This document shows, one piece after another, positions 16,072 to 25,409 of a stretch of DNA of 64,000 nucleotides. The notes beneath the pieces are model-generated. The model was not told the origin of the DNA. It worked only from the letters and a program-made list of their open reading frames with translations, and searched no databases. Where the stretch lies: NCBI RefSeq assembly GCF_026339955.1, contig NZ_JAPEPW010000001.1:6717001-6781000 (forward strand). The letters are read 5' to 3'. The DNA is from Streptomyces sp. NBC_01549. Its GTDB lineage: Bacteria; Actinomycetota; Actinomycetes; Streptomycetales; Streptomycetaceae. Positions within the stretch are counted from its first letter, which is position 1; each line of letters starts with the position of its first letter. A program made the translations under genes and the position numbers.

Positions 16072-16923
16072 ATGACGGACAGCAGTGACGCGACGGCTTG
16101 CGACTGGGAGCGCGAGCCCGATCCTTCCGACAGTCTGCGGACCTTCGGGGCCGTCGTCCAGGCCCTTCGTGAGCATGCCGGGCTCAGCCGGGTGGACTTC
16201 GGGGCGCGGGTCAGGTTCTCCAAACACACCGTGGAATCGGTGGAGTTGGGGCGGCGGATGCCCGACGAGTCGTTCGTGGAGCGGGCGGAGGAGGCGCTGG
16301 GGAACACGGGGGCGTTGCGGAAGGCGGCCGGGCATCTGACGCGGGGTGAGGCGGGGCTGGCGGCTTGGTTCCGGCGGTGGGCTCGGCTGGAGAAGGTGGC
16401 GGTGAGCCTGTGTACGTATGAGTGCAGGCTGGTGCCAGGGCTGTTGCAGTCGGAGGGGTACGCGCGGGCGGTGTTCGACAACAGCATTCCGCCGCTGTCG
16501 GACGAGCAGTTGGAGGCTCAGGTTGTCGCGAGGATGGAGCGACAGAAGATGCTCTACGAGCGGCCGAACGTGCCGTTCAGCTTCATCGTCGAGGAGCACC
16601 TGTTCCGGCGGAGGCTCGGTGGGCGTGAAGTGACTCGGGGGCTGCTCGACCACGTGCTAGGACTGACCGCACCGCGCAATGTCACGCTTCAAGTCATGCC
16701 GCTTGGCGCCGAGTTCCATGCCTGCCTGGACGGTCCCGTGCAGCTCCTGGAAGCACCGGAGCGACGGCGCCTTGCGTACTCTGAAGGGCAGCAGAATGGT
16801 CGTCTGATCTCCGACGCGAAAGAGGTGAGCCTCCTCTACCAGTGCTATGACACACTGCGCTCGCAGGCCCTGAACCCCCAAGACTCGCGGGGTCTGCTGG
16901 AGCGAATGCGAGGAGAGCTATGA
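16072..16923 (+). CDS. XRE-family transcriptional regulator with DUF5753 domain
   Basis: A 283-residue protein. An N-terminal helix-turn-helix spans about 22-75 (LREHAGLSRVDFGARVRF, SKHTVESVELGRRMPDESF). The remainder is the DUF5753 sensor-type domain (YECRLVPGLLQSEGYARAVF; PNVPFSFIVEEHLFRRRLGG). The ATG is preceded by GGAGGTGG at good spacing. The gene ends in an ATGA overlap with the DUF397 gene, forming the two-gene unit that is repeated many times in Streptomyces genomes and that has been likened to toxin-antitoxin or signalling pairs. It lies between two defence blocks, but nothing in the sequence shows that it controls them. Confidence 0.92.
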   Translation: MTDSSDATACDWEREPDPSDSLRTFGAVVQALREHAGLSRVDFGARVRFSKHTVESVELGRRMPDESFVERAEEALGNTGALRKAAGHLTRGEAGLAAWFRRWARLEKVAVSLCTYECRLVPGLLQSEGYARAVFDNSIPPLSDEQLEAQVVARMERQKMLYERPNVPFSFIVEEHLFRRRLGGREVTRGLLDHVLGLTAPRNVTLQVMPLGAEFHACLDGPVQLLEAPERRRLAYSEGQQNGRLISDAKEVSLLYQCYDTLRSQALNPQDSRGLLERMRGEL

Positions 16924-17105
16924 GCACGACGGAACTCGCCTGGTTCAAGTCCAGCTACAGCGGCACCCAGGGCGACAGCTGTGTGGAGGTCGCCGTCACC
17001 GAACAGGCCATCTGCGTGCGTGACTCCAAGGATGTGACGCGACCTCACTTCGCCGTCGGGAGTGAGGAGTGGTCGCGGTTCGTGGGGTTCGCGGCGCGTT
17101 CCTGA
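16920..17105 (+). CDS. DUF397 domain protein
   Basis: A 61-residue protein with the DUF397 pattern: LAWFKSSYSGTQGDSCVEVA at the N-terminus and CVRDSKDVTRPHFAV in the middle, ending in WSRFVGFAA. Its ATG overlaps the stop of the XRE/DUF5753 gene, and AGGAG precedes it. DUF397 proteins are small partners of such regulators in actinomycetes; their biochemical role is not settled. It is full length for the family. Confidence 0.92.
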   Translation: MSTTELAWFKSSYSGTQGDSCVEVAVTEQAICVRDSKDVTRPHFAVGSEEWSRFVGFAARS

Positions 17106-17113
17106 GCTGAGTC

Positions 17114-17150
17114 GTCCCGGCAGTCGCGTTGTCACGTTCACCGCCGGGAC
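17114..17150. terminator. Hairpin between convergent genes
   Basis: A perfect 8-bp inverted repeat, GTCCCGGC (17114-17121) and GCCGGGAC (17143-17150), with a 21-base loop, lies in the 51-bp gap between the DUF397 stop and the EcsC-family stop. Its position suggests a bidirectional terminator. The long loop and lack of a T-run make this moderate only. Confidence 0.45.
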
Positions 17151-17156
17151 ACCGGG

Positions 17157-18308
17157 TCAATGGAGGTCGGGTCCGCCCGCCTCGGCTATCTCGTCGAGCA
17201 GACTGATCTCCTCGTCGGCGTCGTCCGGGACGTCCGGGCCGTCAGGGCTGGTGTCGGGAAACGATCCGGCTGCCTCCTCGTCAGCGAGGTGCGGGTACTT
17301 CTCCAGGAGGAACCGCCGCCGGTATGCCACCTCGGCGGCGTCGACGATCCCTTCCAGAGTGGTCCAGTTGAGGGTGCTTCCGACGACGATCCCGAATGCG
17401 GGTACGGCCTTGCCGAGCCCCTTCTTCGTGAGGCGGAAGCCGAACGCCTTTGCGAATTGCTGGGAAACCTTGGTGACAACCGCGTCGTTCAGGACCTCCC
17501 ACGTCTTGCCGCGGAAGAGTGCTTGGGTGAGCCGCGAGATGTCGGCCATCGCGGCGTTCTTGGCGGTGGCCGAGCTTGCCGTCCCGACGTTGACGACGGA
17601 CATCACGAAGAGCTTCTCGGCGGGCTCTTCGGGGTCGTAGCCGTAGAACAGCGAGACCTGGCCGACGGCTCGGGACGCGAGTCCGAGGACGACCGCGGTA
17701 TCGGCGACGAAAGCGCCCGCGATCGCACCTCCCGAAGGCGCTGCGGCGGCACCGGCGGAAGCAGCGATGGCGAGCTGCCCTCCGGAGATCACCAGCCCTG
17801 CACCCGCTCCCGAGAGCGCCGCGGCCGCCGGGTAGTACAGGCTCGCTGCCCGTTCACGGACCGCGTCGATCTGCTGGAGGTCCAAGCGGCGCAGGTCGAG
17901 CAGCGACGCGACATCGTGGCCGCGTTTCTTGTGGAGCGCGACCACGCGTTTGGAGGAGAGGCCCGCTCGCGAGGCCCGCCCCACCGTCTTCCGTAGGGAC
18001 TGAGCGGCAGTGCCACTCCAGTCCGGGAGGGCGTCGGCGGCTCCGCGCGCCCCCGCGCCGACCTTTTGAGCGCCCTTGGCGACGACTTCCTGTCCCCGCG
18101 AAAGCGCAGACTTCGCCCGTGGGTGGTTCTCCAGTTGCTTCGCGGCACGCTTGCCGAGTTCCGAGACACCGTTGGCCACTTGCTCGCCGGCGCTTCTCAT
18201 CGCTCGGGACAGCGGGCGGCCCTTGAACTGTTGGACGGCACGCCATGCGTCGAGCTCGTAGTCCGAGGGCAGCTGATCTGGCTGCTGCGGGTACTGCGGT
18301 TTGCTCAT
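17157..18308 (-). CDS. EcsC family protein
   Basis: A 383-residue protein counted from the ATG at 18308 (MSKPQYP). The first ~150 residues are charged and helical (ELGKRAAKQLENHPRAKSAL). The middle (about 160-235) has several Ala/Gly-rich hydrophobic segments that may insert in the membrane (AGAGLVISGGQLAIAAS; GAIAGAFVADTAVVLGLA). The EcsC signature continues with YGYDPEEPAEKLFVM and later FRLTKKGLGKAVPAFG. EcsC proteins are poorly characterised. The gene is 67 bp downstream of drmMI in the same direction, so it may be co-transcribed with the DISARM genes. It could also be an unrelated neighbour, since EcsC is not a known DISARM component. Confidence 0.8.
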   Translation of the reverse strand: MSKPQYPQQPDQLPSDYELDAWRAVQQFKGRPLSRAMRSAGEQVANGVSELGKRAAKQLENHPRAKSALSRGQEVVAKGAQKVGAGARGAADALPDWSGTAAQSLRKTVGRASRAGLSSKRVVALHKKRGHDVASLLDLRRLDLQQIDAVRERAASLYYPAAAALSGAGAGLVISGGQLAIAASAGAAAAPSGGAIAGAFVADTAVVLGLASRAVGQVSLFYGYDPEEPAEKLFVMSVVNVGTASSATAKNAAMADISRLTQALFRGKTWEVLNDAVVTKVSQQFAKAFGFRLTKKGLGKAVPAFGIVVGSTLNWTTLEGIVDAAEVAYRRRFLLEKYPHLADEEAAGSFPDTSPDGPDVPDDADEEISLLDEIAEAGGPDLH

Positions 18309-18375
18309 GGTCCCCCCTGGGACGTGGATGTGATGCACGAGTGAGTGACTCGTCAGGTCAGGTCGTCGAGAGCTG

Positions 18376-21300
18376 TCAGGCGGGGTGGCGGGGACCGTAG
18401 CCTGGGGGTGGTGTGAGGGTGGAGGTGTAGTTCTCGCCGTCCACCAAGGGGTTGTCGAGGGTGAGCCCGGCGGCGGCCATGCGGTCGTACTCGGCGAGGA
18501 TCAGTTCCTTGGTGCGGTAGGAGCCGTACCTGGCCTCGTCCTTGCGGCGGACGATGGGGAAGGTGTCGAGGATGTAGTCGGCGTCCTCACGCGAGATTCC
18601 GTAAGTGTGGAGAAATAGCGCGTCCAGCTCCACTCGCATGATTTCACGGCGATTCTCGTCCCAGCGGAAGGGTGCACCGTTGTCGCCCAGGTCCCGAGCG
18701 AAGGGCGACATGTCATGGCTCGTATAGGTGAGTTCGATTACTCGGCAACTAATAAACGAGCGATAGGGGAGTAGCGTATCCGGAGCTGGGGCTGGAAGTT
18801 GACTCATTGTGAAGTACTTGAGACTCGTGCCCCCAATCTTTTGCCTAGCAGTGTAGTCGAAGACAAGACTCGAAAAGTTCGCCTGGAGGAGTTCGCCGTA
18901 ATCCTTCGGAAGGGCGAGCAGAAACTTGTCGCCTACTGCGGTAGCCGGAATCACGGTGCTGATTACAGTACGCGCATCCGTCACTCGGCAGATGTCACGC
19001 CAGCCCAGAAGCCAGCCACGGTCCCAAGACTTGGCGATCAGCTTGGCACCGACTTCGGATTCCGACACCCAGTAGCGAGGAGTAGTGGTTGCCGTTGGGT
19101 CGTCCTGCTGCTGCGGAGCCAACCGGGGCAGTGTGCCCATGTTGGCCTGGGCAACGGTCTGACCCTCATACGTTCCAAACCGATGGTCGAATTGGTGGAG
19201 CATCTTTGCCTCGTACAGTGGCAGCATCGTCGCTCCAGCTCTGGTGAAGGTGTTGCCCTCCGAATTCCAGCCCTCGGTCTTTAGATCCTCATAGGTGTGG
19301 AAGAAGTGTGAGTCGTGGGACATGTGGAACATCGCCATGAGAGAGAGGCCCCATGGATTGCCGTTCTTGTCACCCTTGTTGATCAGGACGGGCATTCGGC
19401 GGTAAATCCCTAGGGTGATCTCCGCATCTCGCCGGGACCGGAACACTGGCAGAGTCCCCGTGTTTGGGTTAAGTAGCTGGATCTCCCCTGGCGTCAGCGT
19501 AAACGCCTTGTTTGTATCGTCCAGTTCCGCCGGGTCGCGGAGAAAGAACGCAAACTGAGCAGCCGATTCTCGCTGCCCGCTGCCCGCCAGGGACAGGATG
19601 CTGAACTTGAAAGCATGGTGCACGTTAGGAAATAGGCGTTCTTCGTTCTCGAAGTCGTACAGTGCCGCGATCGACCCTTCCCGCACCAGGTCCTTGAGAA
19701 AGAACTGCGTCCGTGCATCCGTAGCGATCCCCGTCGGCACGATCACCCCCGCCCGCCCCCTCGGCCCAAGCAGGATGCGGTCTGTCTCGGTGAAGACCGA
19801 GTACGTGTTGAGGTTCCCCTGACCGGTCAACGGAACCCGCCCCGACCTCCGCAGGAAGTGGCTCTCGGCGTACACCTTCCGCTTGCCCGCCTCGAACTCC
19901 TGGTACAGCGACAGAGTGTCAGGAGAGTCCTTGAGTGCCTCGATCATCTTCTTGCGGACGGACGTCCGGGACGCCTCGGCGATCTCCGGCGCCCGCTGGG
20001 CGAAGAACTCCTGCTCGCGGAAGTCCACGCTGTCCCACGGCGGGTTCCCCACCACGCAGTCGAAGCCTCCCGCCCAGCCTGTTACCGGGGACACACCCTG
20101 GCCGCTGTCCGGGACCGAGAAGACCTCGGGGAACTCCAAGTGCCAGTGGAAGAAGGCGAACTGGTCGCGCAGCCGCTTGATCTCGGCGCAGGTCTCCCGC
20201 GCGACGCCTTCTCCGCTCGGATCCTCCAGCGCCTTGAACACGGCATGCGTCACCGCGCGCGGCGCTTCCGGCGTCTTGAGCCAGACGAACGCGGCGCACC
20301 AGGCATCCGCGACCCTCAGGGCACGCTGGTACTCCGAAGAGCCCGCCCACTTCTCGTACGCCTCCTCCTGGCGGCGTACATCCGTCAGCTCTTCAGCCGT
20401 GGCGAGCGTGATGGAACGGAGACCTCGCGCGAAGACCGTGTTGGCGACCTGGACGGTGTCGTCGCCGATGTCGAAGAGACTGCCCTGGCCGACCCGCTCC
20501 TGTGCGTTGATCTTCTCCAGGGCCTTCGCGTGCTTCTTGTCGTCGCCCTCCGTGGCGATGAACGCCTCGTCTGGGGTCCCGTCCCGCAGTAGCTTCGGCG
20601 TCGCCCCGATGAGCCCGTTGCCATGCTTCACGTGGGCGTCGAGGAAGCCGAGCGGCTTGCCCGGTTCCAAGGCCTCGAGCCATAGCGATACCTTGGCCAG
20701 CTCCACGGCCATCGGGTTAAGGTCAACACCGTAGATGCACCAGGCGACCACCTCGTGCAGCGCGTGGCGGACCGCGTCGAGTGTGGGCTCCGGGTTGCGC
20801 TCCCGGACCGCTGCGACCTGCTTGGCGATGCGGCGGGCCGCAGCCACCAAGAAGTGGCCGGAGCCGCAGGCCGGGTCGCAGACGGTCAGTGACAGCAGTT
20901 CGTCCACGATCGCGTCCGCCGGATCGCTGGCCCCCGACGTCGACGCCGCTTCCTCGCCCCGCTTCACCGCGTCCCGTATCACCGGGTCCAGAGTCGAGTC
21001 CAACAAGCAGTCGATGAGCGATGCCGGGGTGTAGTAACTACCCGTCGTCTTACGGGTGTTACCTGCAACCTCGACCAGCGTGAACGTACGGTCGGCGATG
21101 CTGTGCTTCGGCTCCAGCTCCAGCAGGGACTCGTACACGGAGCCCAGCTCCTCCGCGTCCAGGTGCCGGTAGTCCACCGCCCGCCACCGCCCCGAGCTGC
21201 CGTCCCGCACCTGCGACAAGTGCCGCACGGCCGTCAGCAGAGCCTCGTTGGACAGCTTCAGCCCACGCAGCGGGGCGTCCGCGTCCGTGTCGTTGAACAG

Positions 21301-22425
21301 ACCGCCGAGGCCGGGCAGGCCCAGCTCGGGGCGGCCCTTCTCGTCACCGAGGGCGTCGAGGACGATACGCAGGGCCTCGTACAGGTCACCGTGTGCCGTA
21401 CCCCGCCGCTTCCTCGCGTGCGCACGTAGTCGAGCCGACGAGAAGTATGCCTCGTACCGCTCGCGTGCCTGCGGGTCCGCCTTCGGCGACAGCAGCGCGT
21501 CGCGGTCCTCGGCCACGAAGACGAACAGCAGCCGGTAGACCAGCCGCAGCAGCGCCGCCTGGAGGGCCTTCGGGTGGACGTCCTCGCGCAGGGCCGTGTT
21601 CTCCGGGTGCCGCAGGAAGCCCGTACCCAGCGCGGTGATCGCGTCCTGGACGCCCTTGCGGAGCTGGTCCAGGGCGCGGGTGCCGGAGGCGATGGCCTCT
21701 GTACGCCACTTCTCCAGCCGGGACGCGGACGGCGGAGCGTCCTCCGCCACCTCGAACCGCGACACATGCAGCACCCGATACAGCAGCACGAACTCGCTGA
21801 ACAGCTCGCCGTCGAAGATCGCTTCGAGGTCGAACTCGACGTACGAGGCCGTGGCCAGCGCGCTGGAGTCGCGCAGCAGGCGGACCTGACGGCCGTTCGT
21901 GAGGACGCCCCACAGGTGGGCCTCCGTGCGGTTCAGGCACTCCTGGAGCATCGACTGCGGCGGGACCGAACCGGCGCCACCGGGGCGCTTGTCGAGGTCG
22001 GCATTCCAGGCCGTCTGGTGGATGAGGGCGTGCCGCCAGCGGTGGGAGACCGGGAACTTCTTCTCCGCGTCCGAGTCGGCGGTGATGACCGCCGGGCCGA
22101 CATGCGTCAGCGGTCCGAAGCCCAACTCCCGCCAGAGCGGGGCCAGCCAGTCACTGCCGGCGCGGCCGGTCGGGTCGGCCGTCGGGAGGCCCGTCTCGCG
22201 GTCCTCGGGGAGGTGCTTGCGCAGCTCGCGCCAGAGCGGCTTCAAGTACTCCCAGCTGCGCTCGGCCTCGTCGCGCACCGAGCGGGAGGACGGCAGGCCG
22301 TAGTCGGCCGGCTTCGAGCCGGGGACGTCCTTGCCCTCGGAGATCCGTACCAGCATGTCGGCGGGCAGCAGCCCTCCGACCGTGTGGACGGCGGTGAACA
22401 CCTGGTTGCGGGTGACGGCGGACAT
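18376..22425 (-). CDS. drmMI: DISARM-type N6-adenine DNA methyltransferase (DrmMI-like)
   Basis: A 1349-residue class I, Eco57I-like DNA methyltransferase. The SAM-binding motif is CDPACGSGHFLVAAA near residue 515 and the catalytic motif IV is VVGNPPWD near 790, so the enzyme should methylate adenine. An N-terminal helical region (about 1-450) and a C-terminal target-recognition region (about 850-1300) flank the catalytic core. The ATG overlaps the stop of the SNF2 gene (TGATG), which shows coupling and matches the drmD-drmMI pairing of class 1 DISARM, where methylation marks self DNA. The 3' part (about 18.7-19.7 kb) is visibly less G/C-rich than the rest (28 of 60 bases G/C in 18721-18780, 40 of 60 in 20401-20460), suggesting an exchanged specificity region. 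BREX PglX was considered; no PglZ or BrxC is nearby. Confidence 0.85.
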   Translation of the reverse strand: MSAVTRNQVFTAVHTVGGLLPADMLVRISEGKDVPGSKPADYGLPSSRSVRDEAERSWEYLKPLWRELRKHLPEDRETGLPTADPTGRAGSDWLAPLWRELGFGPLTHVGPAVITADSDAEKKFPVSHRWRHALIHQTAWNADLDKRPGGAGSVPPQSMLQECLNRTEAHLWGVLTNGRQVRLLRDSSALATASYVEFDLEAIFDGELFSEFVLLYRVLHVSRFEVAEDAPPSASRLEKWRTEAIASGTRALDQLRKGVQDAITALGTGFLRHPENTALREDVHPKALQAALLRLVYRLLFVFVAEDRDALLSPKADPQARERYEAYFSSARLRAHARKRRGTAHGDLYEALRIVLDALGDEKGRPELGLPGLGGLFNDTDADAPLRGLKLSNEALLTAVRHLSQVRDGSSGRWRAVDYRHLDAEELGSVYESLLELEPKHSIADRTFTLVEVAGNTRKTTGSYYTPASLIDCLLDSTLDPVIRDAVKRGEEAASTSGASDPADAIVDELLSLTVCDPACGSGHFLVAAARRIAKQVAAVRERNPEPTLDAVRHALHEVVAWCIYGVDLNPMAVELAKVSLWLEALEPGKPLGFLDAHVKHGNGLIGATPKLLRDGTPDEAFIATEGDDKKHAKALEKINAQERVGQGSLFDIGDDTVQVANTVFARGLRSITLATAEELTDVRRQEEAYEKWAGSSEYQRALRVADAWCAAFVWLKTPEAPRAVTHAVFKALEDPSGEGVARETCAEIKRLRDQFAFFHWHLEFPEVFSVPDSGQGVSPVTGWAGGFDCVVGNPPWDSVDFREQEFFAQRAPEIAEASRTSVRKKMIEALKDSPDTLSLYQEFEAGKRKVYAESHFLRRSGRVPLTGQGNLNTYSVFTETDRILLGPRGRAGVIVPTGIATDARTQFFLKDLVREGSIAALYDFENEERLFPNVHHAFKFSILSLAGSGQRESAAQFAFFLRDPAELDDTNKAFTLTPGEIQLLNPNTGTLPVFRSRRDAEITLGIYRRMPVLINKGDKNGNPWGLSLMAMFHMSHDSHFFHTYEDLKTEGWNSEGNTFTRAGATMLPLYEAKMLHQFDHRFGTYEGQTVAQANMGTLPRLAPQQQDDPTATTTPRYWVSESEVGAKLIAKSWDRGWLLGWRDICRVTDARTVISTVIPATAVGDKFLLALPKDYGELLQANFSSLVFDYTARQKIGGTSLKYFTMSQLPAPAPDTLLPYRSFISCRVIELTYTSHDMSPFARDLGDNGAPFRWDENRREIMRVELDALFLHTYGISREDADYILDTFPIVRRKDEARYGSYRTKELILAEYDRMAAAGLTLDNPLVDGENYTSTLTPPPGYGPRHPA

Positions 22426-25361
22426 CAGGCGGACACCTCGGAAGCAGTCGCAGGAATGAGAGGCAGGTACACGTACGCGCCGAGGATGTCGGCAGGCTTC
22501 TGCACGGTGACCGACAGGCCACGGACGATCTCGCCGGATGCCTGGCGCACCCGGCGGTGCGAGGCGTCGAGCTCGGCGGCCAGCTCCTCGCCGTACGTCT
22601 CCAAGTGGTCGTACACGTCGGGGAGCTGGGTGAGCAAGCGAGTCATCGTGCGCTCGCCGAAGTGGCGGTCCGTGCTCTCGGACGCTGTCGCGTCGAGCAG
22701 TGCCCGTGCCCGCTCCGGCGGCAGCCACTCCGCCTTCCTAGCCGAGCCCTCGAAGGCGATCAGCCGCGCGTCCTCCGCGACCAGCTGCTTCTCGCCGCTA
22801 CGAGAGGGCAGCGTGAGGTGGAAGCGGTAACGGACGAGGAGCAGGGTGGTGAGGGTGCCGACCGCGTCCGTGGTGACCACGCCGCAGCGCCGCGCAGGGC
22901 GGGCACCATCCGCCTGGGTGTCCAGGGCGGCGTTGAGGACGTGGGACGCGAGGGCGCCGACGACCGGGTCCGTCCGTACCAGGGCCGCCTCGCCGCGTGC
23001 CACCGCCGGGTCCGCGCGGAACGGGATCGGGCGGTCCTTCTCGATCACCTCCGCGCCGACCGTCGGCGCGAGCGCGTCCCGCAGGCCGATGGGCGTGCCG
23101 CCCACCTGGGCCGTGAAGTCCTCGCCGTCGCCGCGGAGTACGGCACCGAGGGCGCCGAGTGACTCCCGTACGAACGTGTCGATCTCGCCCGCGCCGCCCA
23201 GTGCCTCCCGGACCGCCGCGACCTCGCGGGCCACCTCCTGCGGATGCACGGAGCGCTGCGCGAACCGCGAACGCGACGCCTTCTCGCGTTCCGCTGCCGA
23301 GTTCCAGTCGCTGTCCAGCTTCGCCGTGCTCACCTTGAACGCGTCCGCGCTGAAGAGTGCGTCCTGGTCCTCGCGGCCGCGCATCAGCAGCCACTCAACG
23401 ATCGCGTCCGTAACGCCCGTCGACAGTTCGTCGGGTACGGAGACGGAGATGCCGAGGTCCTTCTTGATCTGGCGGTGTTTCTTGATGAGGACTTCGAGGA
23501 CCTTGCCGTCGATGCCGTTGTCGTCGCCGTACAGGGTGATGACGCGGACCTGGTCCTTGCGCTGGCCGTAGCGGTCGACGCGGCCCTCGCGCTGGTCGTG
23601 GCGGGTCGGGTTCCAGGCCAGGTCGTAGTGGACGACGGCGTCGAAGTGGTGCTGGAGGTTGACGCCCTCGGAGAGGCAGTCGGTGGCGATGAGGACACGA
23701 CGGGCAGCGGCGTCCGGGCCGGCCTCCTCGGCGAGCTTCTCGATGCGCTCCAGGCGCTGCTGCGGGGAGAGCGTGCCGGTGACCGCCTTGACGACGGTCT
23801 TGGCGCCGAGCGGGCCGCGCTTGCCGGACTCCTTGTCGTTCTCCAGCTGCGCGGCGAGATACTCGGCCGTCGGGATGTAGCGGCAGAACACGATCGGGTT
23901 GTGGCCGTCCGCGAGGAGCGCCTTGAGGTGCTTGATCAGCGCCTTGAGCTTCAGGTCCTTGGCCGGTCCTTCCAACTCCTCGGCGATGCCAGCGAGTTCG
24001 GCGAGGTAGGAGCGTGGGTCTTCGGTCGTCTCCGCACCCGGTGCGACGTCCATGCCTTCCATCGCGTCGCTGTCGGCCGCGTCGCTGTTGAGCGGGGCGC
24101 CCAGCTTGTCGGCCTCCTCCGCCGACGCGGCGATCGCCGCCGCCGAGCGGGTCCGCAGCGTCTGCGCGGCGGCGCGTGGCGACGACACCAGGGAGCGGAG
24201 CAGCGCGATCGCCGACCACCAGGCGATGCGCGCCTCCCGCTTGCCCTGGCTGCCCGCCTGCTCGACGCGCTCACTCGCGTACGCGATCGCGTCGTCGAGC
24301 AGGGCCCGGTACTCCGGCGACAGTTTGTACGTCTCGTCCTTGAAGTAGCGGTCCGAGGGGAACGCCGTCCGCTCCGCGAGGGAGTCGTCGGTGAGACCGT
24401 CCTCCTTGGTGAGGTACTGGCGTACGTCCGCCCGCTTGCGCGCCACGAAGTGCTGCGCGAGGAGCTTCCGGCCGGACTCCGAATCCAGGCTCACCTGGGC
24501 CAGCTCCGGCTTGACCAGGCCGAGGAGGTTGCGGAACGCGGACTCCTTGCCGCTGTGCGGGGTCGCCGTCACGAGCAGCAGGTGCCGGTTCTCGTCCGCC
24601 GAGACGCGGCGCAGCAGCTCGTACCGGAGCTGGTTCTGCGAAGCCGTCGAGGTGTCGTCGGCGACCACGCAGGTGTGTGCCTCGTCGACGATCACCAGGT
24701 CGGGGCAGTGGCGTACGAAGTCGTCGCGGTGGCGCGGGGACTTGATGAAGTCCGTCGAGACGATCACGTGCGGGTACTTGTCGAAGAGGGACTGGCCCAG
24801 GTCCAGGCCCCGTTCGAGGCGCGAGACCGTCGAGGAGAGGACCAGCTCCGCGTCGATGCCGAACTTCGTGCGCAGCTCCTGCTGCCACTGCTCGGCGAGC
24901 GCGGGGGAGCAGAGTACGGCCAGGCCCGTCGCCTCGCCCTGTGCGAGGAGTTCGCTCGCGACCAGGCCCGCCTCGATCGTCTTGCCGATGCCGACGTCGT
25001 CGGAGATCAGCATCCGGACCGTCTTCTGGCGCAGGGCCATGAGGAGGGGCACGAGCTGGTACGCGCGCGGCTCCACCGAGATGCCGGCGAGTGAGCGGAA
25101 CGGCCCCGCGCCCGAGCGGAAACCGACGCGCAGCGCCGTACGTAGCAGGCCAGCCGCACGCTGGTCACCGAGGTCGCTCGGCTCCGGCGGCGCGAACTTC
25201 GCCTCGTCCACCGTCTCGAACGCCGGGAACACGGCGGCGATGTCGTCGTCCGAGCCGCCCAGCGGACGCAGGACGAGCAGATCGGGCTTGCTCTCGGGGA
25301 GCACCACCCATTCGCGGCCGCGGGCCTTCACCAGGGAACCGGCGGAGTACGTGAGTGCCAT
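22425..25361 (-). CDS. drmD: SNF2-family helicase/translocase of DISARM (DrmD-like)
   Basis: A 978-residue SF2/SNF2-type ATPase. Motif I is DDVGIGKTIEAGLVASE near residue 120, motif II is LVIVDEAHTC near 220, and motif III is LVTATPHSG. The second RecA domain shows DCLSEGVNLQHHFDAVVHYD and NPTRHDQREGRVDRYGQRKD, the bacterial HepA/RapA-like pattern. I chose the ATG at 25361; a TTG four codons upstream is less likely. The gene follows the kinase-helicase by 48 bp and overlaps drmMI, so all three form one minus-strand operon. In class 1 DISARM, DrmD accompanies DrmMI as an accessory to the DrmA-DrmB core. Its exact task in restriction is not known. Confidence 0.87.
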   Translation of the reverse strand: MALTYSAGSLVKARGREWVVLPESKPDLLVLRPLGGSDDDIAAVFPAFETVDEAKFAPPEPSDLGDQRAAGLLRTALRVGFRSGAGPFRSLAGISVEPRAYQLVPLLMALRQKTVRMLISDDVGIGKTIEAGLVASELLAQGEATGLAVLCSPALAEQWQQELRTKFGIDAELVLSSTVSRLERGLDLGQSLFDKYPHVIVSTDFIKSPRHRDDFVRHCPDLVIVDEAHTCVVADDTSTASQNQLRYELLRRVSADENRHLLLVTATPHSGKESAFRNLLGLVKPELAQVSLDSESGRKLLAQHFVARKRADVRQYLTKEDGLTDDSLAERTAFPSDRYFKDETYKLSPEYRALLDDAIAYASERVEQAGSQGKREARIAWWSAIALLRSLVSSPRAAAQTLRTRSAAAIAASAEEADKLGAPLNSDAADSDAMEGMDVAPGAETTEDPRSYLAELAGIAEELEGPAKDLKLKALIKHLKALLADGHNPIVFCRYIPTAEYLAAQLENDKESGKRGPLGAKTVVKAVTGTLSPQQRLERIEKLAEEAGPDAAARRVLIATDCLSEGVNLQHHFDAVVHYDLAWNPTRHDQREGRVDRYGQRKDQVRVITLYGDDNGIDGKVLEVLIKKHRQIKKDLGISVSVPDELSTGVTDAIVEWLLMRGREDQDALFSADAFKVSTAKLDSDWNSAAEREKASRSRFAQRSVHPQEVAREVAAVREALGGAGEIDTFVRESLGALGAVLRGDGEDFTAQVGGTPIGLRDALAPTVGAEVIEKDRPIPFRADPAVARGEAALVRTDPVVGALASHVLNAALDTQADGARPARRCGVVTTDAVGTLTTLLLVRYRFHLTLPSRSGEKQLVAEDARLIAFEGSARKAEWLPPERARALLDATASESTDRHFGERTMTRLLTQLPDVYDHLETYGEELAAELDASHRRVRQASGEIVRGLSVTVQKPADILGAYVYLPLIPATASEVSA

Positions 25362-25409
25362 GTGAGTCTTCAAGTCCTCGTGTTGGGTCCGACCGGATGG
25401 GGCGGGCGG

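Noticed and set aside
18376..22425. The methyltransferase as BREX PglX
   Set aside because: No PglZ, BrxC/PglY or BrxL is present, and the gene is coupled to a SNF2 helicase with drmA/drmB nearby, which fits DISARM better.
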